A stretch of 64,000 bases of DNA, from contig CANHGR010000001.1 of the NCBI GenBank assembly GCA_947460875.1, forward strand, positions 62,001 to 126,000, given 5' to 3'. Positions 17,834 through 26,601 of the stretch are shown piece after piece. The stretch's first letter is position 1; each line of letters starts with the position of its first letter. The notes under the pieces are model-generated. The model was not told the origin of the DNA and ran no database searches. It saw only the letters and a list, made by a program, of their open reading frames with translations. The position numbers and the translations under genes were made by a program. Source of the DNA: Sphingobacteriaceae bacterium (lineage in GTDB: Bacteria; Bacteroidota; Bacteroidia; Sphingobacteriales; Sphingobacteriaceae).

Positions 17834-18757
17834 ATGGACTTTAAAAGACTTCAAGGTGCTTTTACATTTTCCAAAAAGGAGATCAATGGATTAGTTGTTT
17901 TTTGTTTTTTGCTTTTGGCAATTTTGATGGCTCCAATTGCCTACCACTGGTTTAATGAGCCTGAGGTTTTTGTTTTTAAGGATTTTGAAAAGGAGATTAA
18001 ATCATTTAAAGCGTCTGGACAAGCAAAAACTAGGTATAAATACCTCCAAGTTAGGGATGAAATAGAGAATAATGAATCCGAGCCGCAGTATTTTAATTTC
18101 AATCCCAATAATCTACCAACGGAGTCTTGGGGCAAGCTTGGTCTAAGCAGGAAACAAATTGCCGTAATTAAAAATTACGAAACCAAGGGTGGCCGATTTT
18201 ATCAAAAAGAAGACCTCAAGAAGATTTATTCGATTTCTGACAAAGAATATCTAAGCCTAGAGCCGTACATCACCATTCCGGAGCCAACTCATCCGGATAG
18301 AGGCTCAGCAAAAACTTATGAACTAAAAAATCCTGTGATTAATACCCCAAAGGTTTTAGAAATCAATGGTGCTGATTCAGTTGAACTGGAAACAATTAGG
18401 GGCATCGGCCCAGCTTTCGCATCAAGGATTATCAGATATCGAACACGCCTTGGCGGATTTTACAAGGCAGAGCAGTTGAAAGAAGTTTATGGTATAGATG
18501 CAAGTAAGTTTGAACAGTTTCAAAGCCAGATAGTTGTGGATGTGTCTGCCGTTCGAAAAATTAATATCAATACCTGCGGTTTTGACGACCTAAAAGCTCA
18601 TCCTTACCTAACTTTCAAGCAAATAAACGCCATATTGCAGTATCGCAAACAGCATGGTGCTTATAGTTCTTTGATCGATCTTAAAAAAGTAATTTTATTG
18701 GATGAATTGGTCTTGAGCAAGTTAGGTCCATATTTAAATTTTAATGATCAAAAATAA
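17834..18757 (+). CDS. ComEA-like helix-hairpin-helix protein
   Basis: A 307-residue membrane-anchored protein with one hydrophobic span (about residues 19-36, GLVVFCFLLLAILMAP) and several helix-hairpin-helix units: LSRKQIAVIKNYETKGGRF, TIRGIGPAFASRIIRYRTRL, KININTCGFDDLKAHPYL and a final HGAYSSLIDLKKV. ComEA-type proteins bind DNA, in competent bacteria during uptake; in Bacteroidota these multi-HhH forms are common and their role is not settled. The gene overlaps apt by 14 bases, so the two are coupled. It is longer than classical ComEA because of repeated HhH units. Confidence 0.85.
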   Translation: MDFKRLQGAFTFSKKEINGLVVFCFLLLAILMAPIAYHWFNEPEVFVFKDFEKEIKSFKASGQAKTRYKYLQVRDEIENNESEPQYFNFNPNNLPTESWGKLGLSRKQIAVIKNYETKGGRFYQKEDLKKIYSISDKEYLSLEPYITIPEPTHPDRGSAKTYELKNPVINTPKVLEINGADSVELETIRGIGPAFASRIIRYRTRLGGFYKAEQLKEVYGIDASKFEQFQSQIVVDVSAVRKININTCGFDDLKAHPYLTFKQINAILQYRKQHGAYSSLIDLKKVILLDELVLSKLGPYLNFNDQK

Positions 18758-19271
18758 ATTAGATGCTGTTATTCGGGATATACCGAATTTCCCCAAGCCC
18801 GGGATTCTTTTTAAAGATATTACACCCATTTTTAGGGATCCGACGCTTTGTGCAGACATTGTTGACGCCTTTGTTGAGCGTTTAAAAGATGTTGAAATCG
18901 ATGTGATTGTAGGGATAGAAAGCAGAGGATTTTTGTTTGGATTGATGCTTGCAAACAGATTGAAAAAGCCCTTCGTGCCAATTCGAAAAGCAGGAAAATT
19001 GCCTTATAAAACGGTGCAGCAAGAATATCAGCTTGAATACGGATCGGCAATTATTGAAATGCATACGGATGCTATTTTACCCGGCCAACGAGTTTTAATT
19101 CACGATGATCTGCTTGCAACTGGAGGAACGGTTACTGCTGCAGGCAAATTGATTCAACAACTTGGTGGAGTAATTAGCGGATACTGCTTTATCGTTAACC
19201 TGGATTTTTTACACGGTCGCGAAAAGTTGCATCAATTTTCTACAAATCTTGTAAGCCTTATTGATTACTGA
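18744..19271 (+). CDS. apt: adenine phosphoribosyltransferase
   Basis: Purine-salvage enzyme that joins adenine and PRPP to make AMP in the cytoplasm. The 175-residue protein has the expected length, the N-terminal RDIPNFPKPGILFKDITPI, the VGIESRGFLFG substrate loop and the PRPP-binding motif RVLIHDDLLATGGTVTAAG near residues 112-130. It overlaps the preceding ComEA-like gene by 14 bases. It is followed by a convergent broken gene. Intact, no anomaly. Confidence 0.96.
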   Translation: MIKNKLDAVIRDIPNFPKPGILFKDITPIFRDPTLCADIVDAFVERLKDVEIDVIVGIESRGFLFGLMLANRLKKPFVPIRKAGKLPYKTVQQEYQLEYGSAIIEMHTDAILPGQRVLIHDDLLATGGTVTAAGKLIQQLGGVISGYCFIVNLDFLHGREKLHQFSTNLVSLIDY

Positions 19272-20376
19272 TTAGTTTGCAGCAATTCTGAATAGCTTTC
19301 CGGTTACGTAATAGAGAACATCAGGGTTACTTTTACTGTCTTCGCCAAAAGAAGATAAGTCTCCCGGCAGGTTGGCAATCAATTCATTTTTAACAGCGCT
19401 TTTTCCGTTGAAGGTTAAAGCCCAAATGTTGCCTGAGACATAGTCGTCATAAATGTATTTGCTGTTAAGGGCAGATTGGTTTAATCAAATTAGTTTGGTC
19501 ACAGTTCAAGGCGTCATAGCATTCATTGCCTTATATCGCCCTCCAGTCATACTTTCCGACTTTTTCAATAATATCTACCTCTTCTATTTTGTTCTGACCC
19601 ACATCGCCCGCCCATATCATCCCGCTCTGTTGGTCAAAGCTAAATCGCCACGCGTTACGCAAACCATAGGCATAGATTTCGTCAGAGAAGCCGTTGGACT
19701 TTCCTTTGTATGGATTATCTTGAGGTAATGCATAGTTCCGGCCGGTAGAGGTATTATGCACGTCGTTCGTAAGATTTTGCCCAGCAATTCCTTTCTGTTC
19801 TGAGCTCGGTTTCCGGGATCTCCACCGCTACCGCCGTCGCCAGATCCGATATATCGATAACCGTCATTGCCGAACGCAACTTTACCACCATTATGATTCG
19901 AAAATGGCGGTGTGTATTTAAGTAGGATAAGCGCACTTTCCGGATCGGCAACATGTCGATTAGACGCGCGTACTTTAAAACGTGCAATAACTGTTACCAA
20001 TTTGTTGTCCTTGGTATAATTGATGTAGAAATATCCATTTGTTTTATAATCCGGATGGAATGCTAGTCCCAACAGAACTCTTTCGCCACTACCAACCAAG
20101 CGACTGCTTAGATCTAAAAATATCGACGCGCTTTTTATTTTGCCTTGATTTTCAGAAACATGGATCAACCCGGTTTGGCTTGCAACAGATATCCGATCTG
20201 TATTATCGTTCGGACTTGTTCGCTCGATAGGATCTGCAAACGCCAAGTTGGTAAAGGCCGTCGCAAGCTCAAAAGTGCCCGTAGGCGTGGTCGAATTTTT
20301 AGGCGCTTTATCAGTAGAATTACAGCTGGCAAAGATGCCGAGCAAGGAAGAACAGAATTAAAGTGCGTTTATTCAC
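19272..20376 (-). pseudogene. broken PQQ-type glucose/sorbosone dehydrogenase lipoprotein
   Basis: Remnant of a PQQ-dependent sugar dehydrogenase (GSDH family) lipoprotein, reading down from a GTG at 20374-20376. Three lesions are visible. The signal peptide MNKRTLILFFL is shifted by an extra base (CTTGCTC) before LLGIFASC. The frame breaks near 19765, where LGKILR should continue into DVHNTSTGRNYALP. A stretch of roughly 100 residues is missing between GKYDWRAI (about 19531) and the C-terminal part YIYDDYVSGNIWALTFNG (about 19400-19460). The C-terminus KLFRIAAN ends at 19272-19274. The rest still matches the family well (FSNHNGGKVAFGNDG, GDGGSGGDPGNRAQ), so the loss is recent. Confidence 0.88.
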
Positions 20377-20535
20377 GCTTTAAAGTTTAATAATAAATTT
20401 AACACAAATTTAAATCGATCGTTGTGTTTGTTTTCTAGATTGCCTGCTGATTAAATTGTTAAATACCAGTAATTTTATCAACTCAGGAAACTAAGGGCAA
20501 AGATTTGTCGTAAATTCGCGTCATATAATCAACCT

Positions 20536-22866
20536 ATGCATTATTCGTGGAAGCTGTTTTTTCTATCTTTTTTATTGTTTTGGTTTTTTCAACAGGGTTT
20601 TTCACAGGGTAAAGTTGCAGTTAATGGCACTATAAAAGACGCGAAAACTGGTGAAACATTGATCGGTGCAATTGTTAAGCTTAATGGCGTTAATCAGCTG
20701 ACTACAGTGAGTAATGCCTATGGTTTTTATTCGCTAAGCCTAGCCGCAGGCGAGTATAACATGACCATCAATTATATCGGCTATCTGACTGTTGAACGAG
20801 TGCTAACTATTAATGTAGATGCTAGGATGGATTTTACACTTGTTCAAAATAATCAGCTTGAAGAAGTTGTTATTTCATCAGTTAGAAAAGATGAAAATGT
20901 AAGCAACCCACAAATGGGTGTAGAAAAGGTAAATATATCTGATGTCAGAAATGTGCCAGTCCTATTTGGCGAAAGGGATATTTTAAAAACCGCGCAGTTG
21001 TTGCCGGGCATAAAATCTGCCGGCGAGGGTAACAGCGGATTTTATGTTCGTGGGGGCTCTGCAGACCAAAATTTAATCCTTCTGGACGAGGCGCCAGTAT
21101 ACAATGCATCCCACCTTTTAGGTTTTTTCTCAACTTTTAATTCAGACGCCATCAAAGATGTCACAGTCTACAAGGGAGGAATGCCGGCGCAATATGGCGG
21201 TCGACTTTCTTCTGTCCTAGATATAAAAATGAATGATGGCAATAGGAAGGATTATACAGTGGAGGGTGGAATTGGATTAATAGCGTCGAGAGTAAAAGTT
21301 GAAGGGCCTATTGTAAAAGATAAGGGTTCTTTTATGATCAGCGGAAGGAGGACTTATGCAGACCTATTTCTTAAGTTATCGTCGGATGAGGCAGTGAGCG
21401 ATAATACCCTTTTTTTTTACGATTTAAACGCAAAAACCAATTATCAGTTTAGTGATAAGGATATTATCTACCTATCGGGATATTTTGGAAGAGACAAGTT
21501 AGTTTTAGGCCAGAATTTTGGCTTTAATTGGGGCAACGCAACGGGCACCTTAAGATGGAATCACTTATATAGTAGTCGGTTGTTTTCCAATACTTCCCTA
21601 ATTTATAGCAATTACGATTACGTAATTGAAAACTTCAATGCCGAACGAAATTTTAAGGTTAGTTCCTCTATAAAGGATCTCAACTTGAAACAAGATTTTC
21701 AGTATGCTTTAAACAATAAACACGGTTTAAAATTTGGATTTAACGCGATTCATCACACTCTTTCACCTGGAAGAGCGACTTCGGAAGGGGCCTCGAGTGT
21801 CAATGAAACGGCCATTGAAAACCGAAAAGGTGCAGAATTGGCTGCCTATATTTCGGATGAGTGGGCTGCAAGTAAGAATATAAATATCGTATATGGATTA
21901 CGCGCAAGCAATTTCTTAGCCTTCGGGCCAGGGAATTTCAAGACCTATGATGCTGATGGGTTTGTAGCTGATTCTACGCGTTATAGATCTGGAGAGATTG
22001 TGAAAACATACTTCAATCTTGAGCCTAGAATTTCTGCCAGTTTTAAGTTAAATCAGCAAAGTGCAATAAAAACTTCTTATACTAGAAACGCGCAAAATGT
22101 TCACCTGATGTCTAATTCTACCACTACTTCTCCTACGGATTTGTACATCATGAACAGCAATAATGTGAGGCCCGAAATTGCTGACCAGATAGCCGGAGGA
22201 TACTTTAGAAATTTCAATAATGATAAGTTTGAATTTTCTATCGAAGTTTATTATAAGTGGATGCAAAACCAAATCGAATTTAAAAATGGCACAGATTTGC
22301 GCGGTAATAGAGCTGTGGAATCCGACCTTTTATTTGGGAAAGGCAGGGCCTATGGAACGGAACTATTCTTTAAAAAGAGGTTTGGCAAGTTTAATGGGTG
22401 GATTGGTTATACCCTATCTAGAACAGAGCGTCAGTTTGATAGAATTAATGATGGCAAATGGTTCAATGCTAGGCAGGATATAACACATGATATTTCGCTT
22501 GTTGGAATCTACAGGGCTAGTGAGCGATGGACATTTTCGTCCGTATTTATTTACAACACCGGCAACGCAGTAACTTATCCTAGTGCGAAGTATCAACTTA
22601 ACGGTCAGACCGTTTTTTATTACGGCGAAAAAAACGGTTATCGCACTCCTGCATATCACAGGTTAGATATTTCAGCAACGCTAGAAGCAAAGCCCGAAAA
22701 TAAGTTACAATCTAGCTGGTCTTTTGGATTTTATAATTTATATAATCGTCAAAATGCTTTTGCTATTGATTTTGAAAACGATCCCAAGGATAATACGAGA
22801 ACGCGAGCTGTGAAAACCACGCTTTTCGGCATTATCCCTTCCGTTACATGGAACTTTAAATTTTAA
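20536..22866 (+). CDS. TonB-dependent receptor with carboxypeptidase-like domain
   Basis: Outer-membrane receptor of 776 residues. A signal peptide (about 1-24, ending FQQGFSQG) is followed by a carboxypeptidase-like domain (about 26-105, VNGTIKDAKTGETLIGAIVK), a plug (about 125-235, KSAGEGNSGFYVRGGSADQN, LLDEAPVYNASHLLGFFST) and a barrel ending SVTWNFKF with the terminal Phe. It belongs to the group that pairs with a DUF4249 lipoprotein, which is the next gene, one base after its stop. The pair is likely one operon; the ligand is unknown. The upstream gap contains TTAACA 20399 and TTAAAT 20410, again 11 bases apart, but no clear -7 box. Confidence 0.93.
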   Translation: MHYSWKLFFLSFLLFWFFQQGFSQGKVAVNGTIKDAKTGETLIGAIVKLNGVNQLTTVSNAYGFYSLSLAAGEYNMTINYIGYLTVERVLTINVDARMDFTLVQNNQLEEVVISSVRKDENVSNPQMGVEKVNISDVRNVPVLFGERDILKTAQLLPGIKSAGEGNSGFYVRGGSADQNLILLDEAPVYNASHLLGFFSTFNSDAIKDVTVYKGGMPAQYGGRLSSVLDIKMNDGNRKDYTVEGGIGLIASRVKVEGPIVKDKGSFMISGRRTYADLFLKLSSDEAVSDNTLFFYDLNAKTNYQFSDKDIIYLSGYFGRDKLVLGQNFGFNWGNATGTLRWNHLYSSRLFSNTSLIYSNYDYVIENFNAERNFKVSSSIKDLNLKQDFQYALNNKHGLKFGFNAIHHTLSPGRATSEGASSVNETAIENRKGAELAAYISDEWAASKNINIVYGLRASNFLAFGPGNFKTYDADGFVADSTRYRSGEIVKTYFNLEPRISASFKLNQQSAIKTSYTRNAQNVHLMSNSTTTSPTDLYIMNSNNVRPEIADQIAGGYFRNFNNDKFEFSIEVYYKWMQNQIEFKNGTDLRGNRAVESDLLFGKGRAYGTELFFKKRFGKFNGWIGYTLSRTERQFDRINDGKWFNARQDITHDISLVGIYRASERWTFSSVFIYNTGNAVTYPSAKYQLNGQTVFYYGEKNGYRTPAYHRLDISATLEAKPENKLQSSWSFGFYNLYNRQNAFAIDFENDPKDNTRTRAVKTTLFGIIPSVTWNFKF

Positions 22867-22867
22867 T

Positions 22868-23674
22868 ATGGCTAACAAACCCAACAAGTGTTTTTCGTGG
22901 ATCGCGAATCTCAGCGCACTACTAGTAGTTTTAATTTTTTCAGCTTGCGAAAAAGTTATTGATCTGAAACTTGATAACGTTGAGCCAGTTATCGTAATAG
23001 AGGGAAACATCAACGATCGTTTAGAAACTCAATTTATCAGTATTTCTAGAACATATAATTTCGAAGATCGAGATAGATTTAATGCTGTTTCTGGGGCTTC
23101 GGTTTCTGTGACCACAGCAAGCGGGCAGAAGATAAATTTTACAGAAACAAGGCCTGGAGTATATTCTGCAGCTTTTCGTGGATCGTCTGACCGACAATAT
23201 GTGCTGAATGTGGTTGTTAATGGTAAAACGTATACAGCAACTTCGACAATGCCCAAGAAGGTAGAGCTTACAGGAATTTCATTTAGAACATTTGCTTTTT
23301 TTGGTAATTCCGAGACATTTGTGGCAGTGAAGTACAACGATCCTCCGGGCATTCAAAATCAGTACAGATACATTATCAAAGTGAATGATACGGTAAAAAG
23401 TGTATCCGTTGGTGAAGATCGTTTCGACGATGGCAACAGTGTTGTAAATACCCTGTTCGCTGATCTGGATGATTTTAAATCTGGAGATAGAATCGAAGTA
23501 GAAATGCAGACAATCGATAGAAAAGTTTTTAGATATTATTACACAATCGAGCAAGCCGCTGGAGGGGGAGGGCCTCCGGTTGCCCCTTCCAATCCTGATT
23601 CCAATTTCAATAACGGTGCCTTAGGGTATTTCAGCGCTCATACTTCGAGCATTTTGAGTACAGTATATCAGTAG
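22868..23674 (+). CDS. DUF4249 lipoprotein
   Basis: A 268-residue secreted lipoprotein of the DUF4249 family: the signal peptide ends in FSACEK (lipobox Cys near residue 27), followed by the family hallmark VIDLKLDNVEPVIVIEGNIN and an Ig-like beta-rich region, ending GALGYFSAHTSS. It starts one base after the stop of the TonB-dependent receptor and is certainly co-transcribed with it. The family is consistently linked to TonB receptors in Bacteroidota and probably works as a surface partner, but no ligand is established. The length is at the short end of normal, and no truncation is evident. Confidence 0.88.
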   Translation: MANKPNKCFSWIANLSALLVVLIFSACEKVIDLKLDNVEPVIVIEGNINDRLETQFISISRTYNFEDRDRFNAVSGASVSVTTASGQKINFTETRPGVYSAAFRGSSDRQYVLNVVVNGKTYTATSTMPKKVELTGISFRTFAFFGNSETFVAVKYNDPPGIQNQYRYIIKVNDTVKSVSVGEDRFDDGNSVVNTLFADLDDFKSGDRIEVEMQTIDRKVFRYYYTIEQAAGGGGPPVAPSNPDSNFNNGALGYFSAHTSSILSTVYQ

Positions 23675-24149
23675 ACTGTAACTACTTTTTTGAGTTCATT
23701 TTTTTATAAGATTACGTTGCAGACGATTGGTTTTTTCTATTTATTAAAAAAGTGATTACAGAATTTAATCCAATACAAATCAAAAAACTAATGCAATCAG
23801 AGAGAAATTATCTAAGTCTTTTATGATAAAAGTAGGGCAACTAGTGCCTGTCAATTGTCTGCATAAGGCGGACCTGTAATAGGTATTATGCAAATCCATT
23901 ATTGGTTCCGGTTTGGCCGATTGCAAATCGAATTTATTTGATGACTATAATATTCCGGAGGAGCACTCGATCTTTTACTTATTTATTTAGCACGCTTCAT
24001 AAATTATAGAATAAGATATACTGGTGCGGTGAAAGAATTAACGCCGACGCCTATTTCGGACTTAGTTATAAAGCTCATAAATTCAGTTGTTTCTGAACTA
24101 TTTTTAGCAAATTCGATTGTTACAATAAGACGCCGAGTTTACAGAATTG
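23675..24149. other. non-coding, apparently degenerate stretch
   Basis: About 475 bases without a supportable gene. Short frames exist (for example 24029-24253) but resemble nothing. The stretch leads into the kinase remnant and probably represents eroded sequence of the same lost polysaccharide locus. Confidence 0.5.
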
Positions 24150-24525
24150 CTGAGGTCTTTGAGAAACAGCGTAGTGCTCCTTTTGAACAAAAAATCGAGA
24201 TAAAGTTATATGTATCAGTTCTGCAGCCAGTGGTGAAGGCCGATTGTTTGTAGCCGCTAATCTTGCGTCTTCGTTGGCGCAGCTTGACAAAAAGACAATT
24301 ATTATTGACACTGATCTTTGTAAATCCTCTGGCGAGAAGAGTCAAAGAAAAGATAATTCAGGTTTGAGTGATTTCCTGTCTGATTACAAGCCCTTGATGG
24401 ATGTAATAAAGAAAACAGAGATTAAAACCTTGATTCTCCCATCTGGAATTTCGCTGCCAAAACCATCCGAGCTACTAGGCTTTCTTCAAAATGTTTAGGA
24501 CTACATTATTATTGATGATGCCTCT
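24150..24525 (+). pseudogene. remnant of a polysaccharide-biosynthesis tyrosine autokinase
   Basis: Fragment of the C-terminal kinase domain of a Wzc/CpsD-type BY-kinase that controls export of extracellular polysaccharide. Reading across frames gives AEVF, then RSLRNSVVLLL, then KVICISSAASGEGRLFVAAN, LASSLAQLDKKTIIIDTDL, GLSDFLSDY, LILPSGISLPKPSELLGF and DYIIIDDAS. The Walker A loop should read GEGK-S/T but is GEGR-L, and Walker B now reads IIIDDAS rather than IIIDTPP. At least two frameshifts and the loss of the whole N-terminal membrane region make it non-functional. The remnant abuts a NusG-like remnant with no gap. Confidence 0.8.
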
Positions 24526-24860
24526 AAAAAAGGAGCTCAAGCAATGGAGCGACCGTAAAAAGCAGGTGTACGGGCCACTAATTAGATCCTATCTATTTGT
24601 TAAAATAACAAAGCAACAACGGGCTGAGGTCTTGATGACAAATGACGTTCTGCATTTTATTTATTTTTCTGACAAAATTGCGACCATGCTGGAGCGTCAA
24701 ATTGATGGTCTAAAATCAGTACTTCCAACTGAGCCTGAACTTGAACTAAGTGAGCATATTTTCGAAAAAGGAGAAGAGGTGGTATTGAAAGCGGGGGGAA
24801 CTTAGAGGTGAGATGGTTTCGTTTTACTCGGAAAAGAGGTTGATGATTAGGATTGACTAA
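24526..24860 (+). pseudogene. remnant of an UpxY/NusG-type antiterminator
   Basis: Fragment of a NusG-like antiterminator of the kind that heads capsule and exopolysaccharide operons in Bacteroidota (UpxY family). The N-terminal part is missing: sequence begins within LKQWSDRKKQVYGPLIRSYL, continues FVKITKQQRAEVLMTNDVLH and RQIDGLKSVLPTEPE, then GEEVVLKAG. A frameshift near 24800 separates this from the KOW end RGEMVSFYSEKRLMIRID, which ends at TAA 24858-24860. It lies directly behind the kinase remnant, so a deletion probably joined the two; in intact loci the antiterminator usually comes first. Confidence 0.78.
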
Positions 24861-25378
24861 ATAGGGTAGGCAATAATGATTCAAGCGCCGGCTTTATTCG
24901 TTGATCCCTTACAGAGTAAAGACTTTTTTCGTTAGCGCTATAACTGTCAAATTGCTAACAAGTAAGAGACATGGCGAAGCTATATCCAAGTCAAAATGTG
25001 CCGAACAGCAGATGTTTTATCTCGAAAATCCAAATCTGAGAAGGTAGTCAGACAAGTAAAGGCTATGTGTGGTAGCATGCAACATGGTGGCTCTGACGAT
25101 GAAGATGTTTAATCAATGCAGCTGCTCTGCTTAGGAAATAGAAGGCTTTCAATCTTAGACCTTGTAGAAAAGGGGCGGCCAGCCTATGAGCATCAATGCT
25201 CAGTTGGTAATTACTGACAATGAGGAGATATACCTGGGCGCATGATCCTTCGAATGGTTTACTATCTCTTGTATTGGGAGTTGGAATTGGGTTTCTACCC
25301 TAGATATCGCCAGTATCTTAAAAATTCGGTAATAATGATCTATGGAATTTTCATAAAGATTTAATTTTGTTTTCAATA
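24861..25378. other. no recognisable gene before the rpsU promoter
   Basis: About 520 bases with many stops in all frames. Short open stretches such as ADVLSRKSKSEKVVRQVK (about 25010) and QLVITDNEEIYLGA (about 25200) look like former coding sequence, but I cannot assign them. Probably more of the eroded locus. Confidence 0.45.
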
Positions 25379-25384
25379 ATTTCG

Positions 25385-25413
25385 TAGCTTTGCGATCCTT
25401 ATTGAGAGGAGGT
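25385..25413 (+). promoter_or_regulatory. rpsU promoter and strong Shine-Dalgarno
   Basis: The -7 box TAGCTTTG (25385-25392) lies just before AGGAGGT (25407-25413), a full anti-SD match ten bases before the rpsU ATG. Strong SD sequences are rare in this phylum. In Flavobacterium, bS21 helps to hide the 16S anti-SD tail, and rpsU keeps an SD so that ribosomes lacking bS21 translate it preferentially; this gene has the same layout. Confidence 0.8.
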
Positions 25414-25423
25414 ATTTTAAATT

Positions 25424-25615
25424 ATGATTATAATTAACATTAAAGACGGCGAATCCTTAGACAAAGCCTTAAAACGTTTCAAGAAGAAATTCGAAAAGAC
25501 CGGTGTATTAAGAGAGCTTCGCAGCCGTCAAGCATTCGAGAAGAAATCTATTACCCGCCGTACTCAGGTAAAGAAGGCTGTTTACAAGCAGGGCTTAAAT
25601 CAGGAAACTGTATAG
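25424..25615 (+). CDS. rpsU: 30S ribosomal protein bS21
   Basis: Small-subunit protein bS21, 63 residues, with the signature start MIIINIKDGESLDKALKRFK and the basic KKFEKTGVLRELRSRQAFEK stretch. Length is normal for Bacteroidota. Unlike every other gene checked in the window, it has an extended Shine-Dalgarno (AGGAGGT, spacing ten), in line with the known autoregulation of bS21 in this phylum. It is followed by xerC after a short gap and preceded by a decayed locus, so its own promoter is essential. Confidence 0.97.
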   Translation: MIIINIKDGESLDKALKRFKKKFEKTGVLRELRSRQAFEKKSITRRTQVKKAVYKQGLNQETV

Positions 25616-25685
25616 TTCCTGACAAAATAAGTTTTAATCAGAAACTATTTGTATATTCACTTACAGGATATATGAATAGTTTTTG

Positions 25686-26588
25686 ATGTTTATAGACCGC
25701 TTTATTAGTTATCTTCAGTTTGAAAAGCGATTTTCCCGACACACTGTAGTTGCCTATCATCAAGACTTGAGGCAATACAATGAATATTTGATTTGTAATG
25801 AGTTGGAGCTAAGCGAGGTGAAGCATTCTCACCTTCGATCTTGGATGGTAGAGCTCCTTGATGCAGGTAGTGAAGCAAGAACGATTCATCGTAAATTGTC
25901 GACTCTTAGATCATATTACAAATTTCTTGTAAGAGAAGGTTTAGTAGCTCAAAATCCGGCATTAGAGATCAAACCCCCAAAAATTCCTAAAAGGCTTCCT
26001 GTAGTAATTGCCGCTGATGATTTAAATCGGTTGTTAGATGACAAAAATATAGGCTTCAATCCCATTCCGACTTTTTCAGAAGATTTTGCCGGACTCCAAG
26101 AACGTTTAATTATCGAGTTGCTTTTTGGTACTGGCATTCGTCTTTCAGAATTAGCAGCACTAAAAGAAGAAGATGTAAATTCATACGAATCAAGCATCAA
26201 GGTGCTAGGTAAGCGCAACAAGGAGAGAATTATCCCCGTTAATTCAACCTTGATAGAGCTGATAAAACAATTTATTAGTGCAAAAAAAAGTCAGAAACTT
26301 TGCAGCATTTCAACTTCTTTAATAGTTACAAAAGAAGGGAAAGCAATATATCCTCAATTTATCTATCGTGTTGTGAAGAAATGTCTATCCATCATCTCAA
26401 CGCACAACAAACGGAGTCCTCACGTACTGCGACATAGTTTTGCAACTAGCTTGCTCAACAACGGCGCAGATATTAACGCCATCAAAGAGCTACTTGGGCA
26501 TGCCAGCTTGGCTGCCACTCAAGTATATACCCATAATTCAGTTGAAAGATTAAAATCAATTTATAAACAAGCACACCCCAAAGCCTAA
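25686..26588 (+). CDS. xerC: tyrosine recombinase XerC/XerD
   Basis: Site-specific tyrosine recombinase of 300 residues, the usual length for chromosome-dimer resolution enzymes. It has an N-terminal SAM-like DNA-binding domain (about 1-90, FIDRFISYLQFEKRFSRHTV) and a catalytic domain with a full set of active residues: Arg in GTGIRLSELAAL, Lys in VLGKRNKER, His-x-x-Arg in HVLRHSFATSLL, His in LLGHASLAATQ and the nucleophilic Tyr in QVYTH. The ATG at 25686 was preferred to a TTG one codon earlier. The position, after rpsU and before hpf and the tRNA-tuf cluster, is the normal housekeeping synteny, so this is not a phage integrase. Assignment to XerC rather than XerD is by context. Confidence 0.9.
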   Translation: MFIDRFISYLQFEKRFSRHTVVAYHQDLRQYNEYLICNELELSEVKHSHLRSWMVELLDAGSEARTIHRKLSTLRSYYKFLVREGLVAQNPALEIKPPKIPKRLPVVIAADDLNRLLDDKNIGFNPIPTFSEDFAGLQERLIIELLFGTGIRLSELAALKEEDVNSYESSIKVLGKRNKERIIPVNSTLIELIKQFISAKKSQKLCSISTSLIVTKEGKAIYPQFIYRVVKKCLSIISTHNKRSPHVLRHSFATSLLNNGADINAIKELLGHASLAATQVYTHNSVERLKSIYKQAHPKA

Positions 26589-26601
26589 AAAAGGAGATAA
26601 T

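Noticed and set aside
19453-20390. Several plus-strand open frames of 63-91 codons
   Set aside because: They are antisense shadows of the broken sugar dehydrogenase.
24029-24253. Open frame of 74 codons ahead of the kinase remnant
   Set aside because: It runs in the wrong frame across the recognisable kinase fragment RSLRNSVVLLL and has no features of its own.
25686-26588. Phage or integron integrase
   Set aside because: Length, full Xer residue set and conserved place between rpsU and the tuf cluster indicate the resident Xer recombinase; no attachment sites or cargo are seen.
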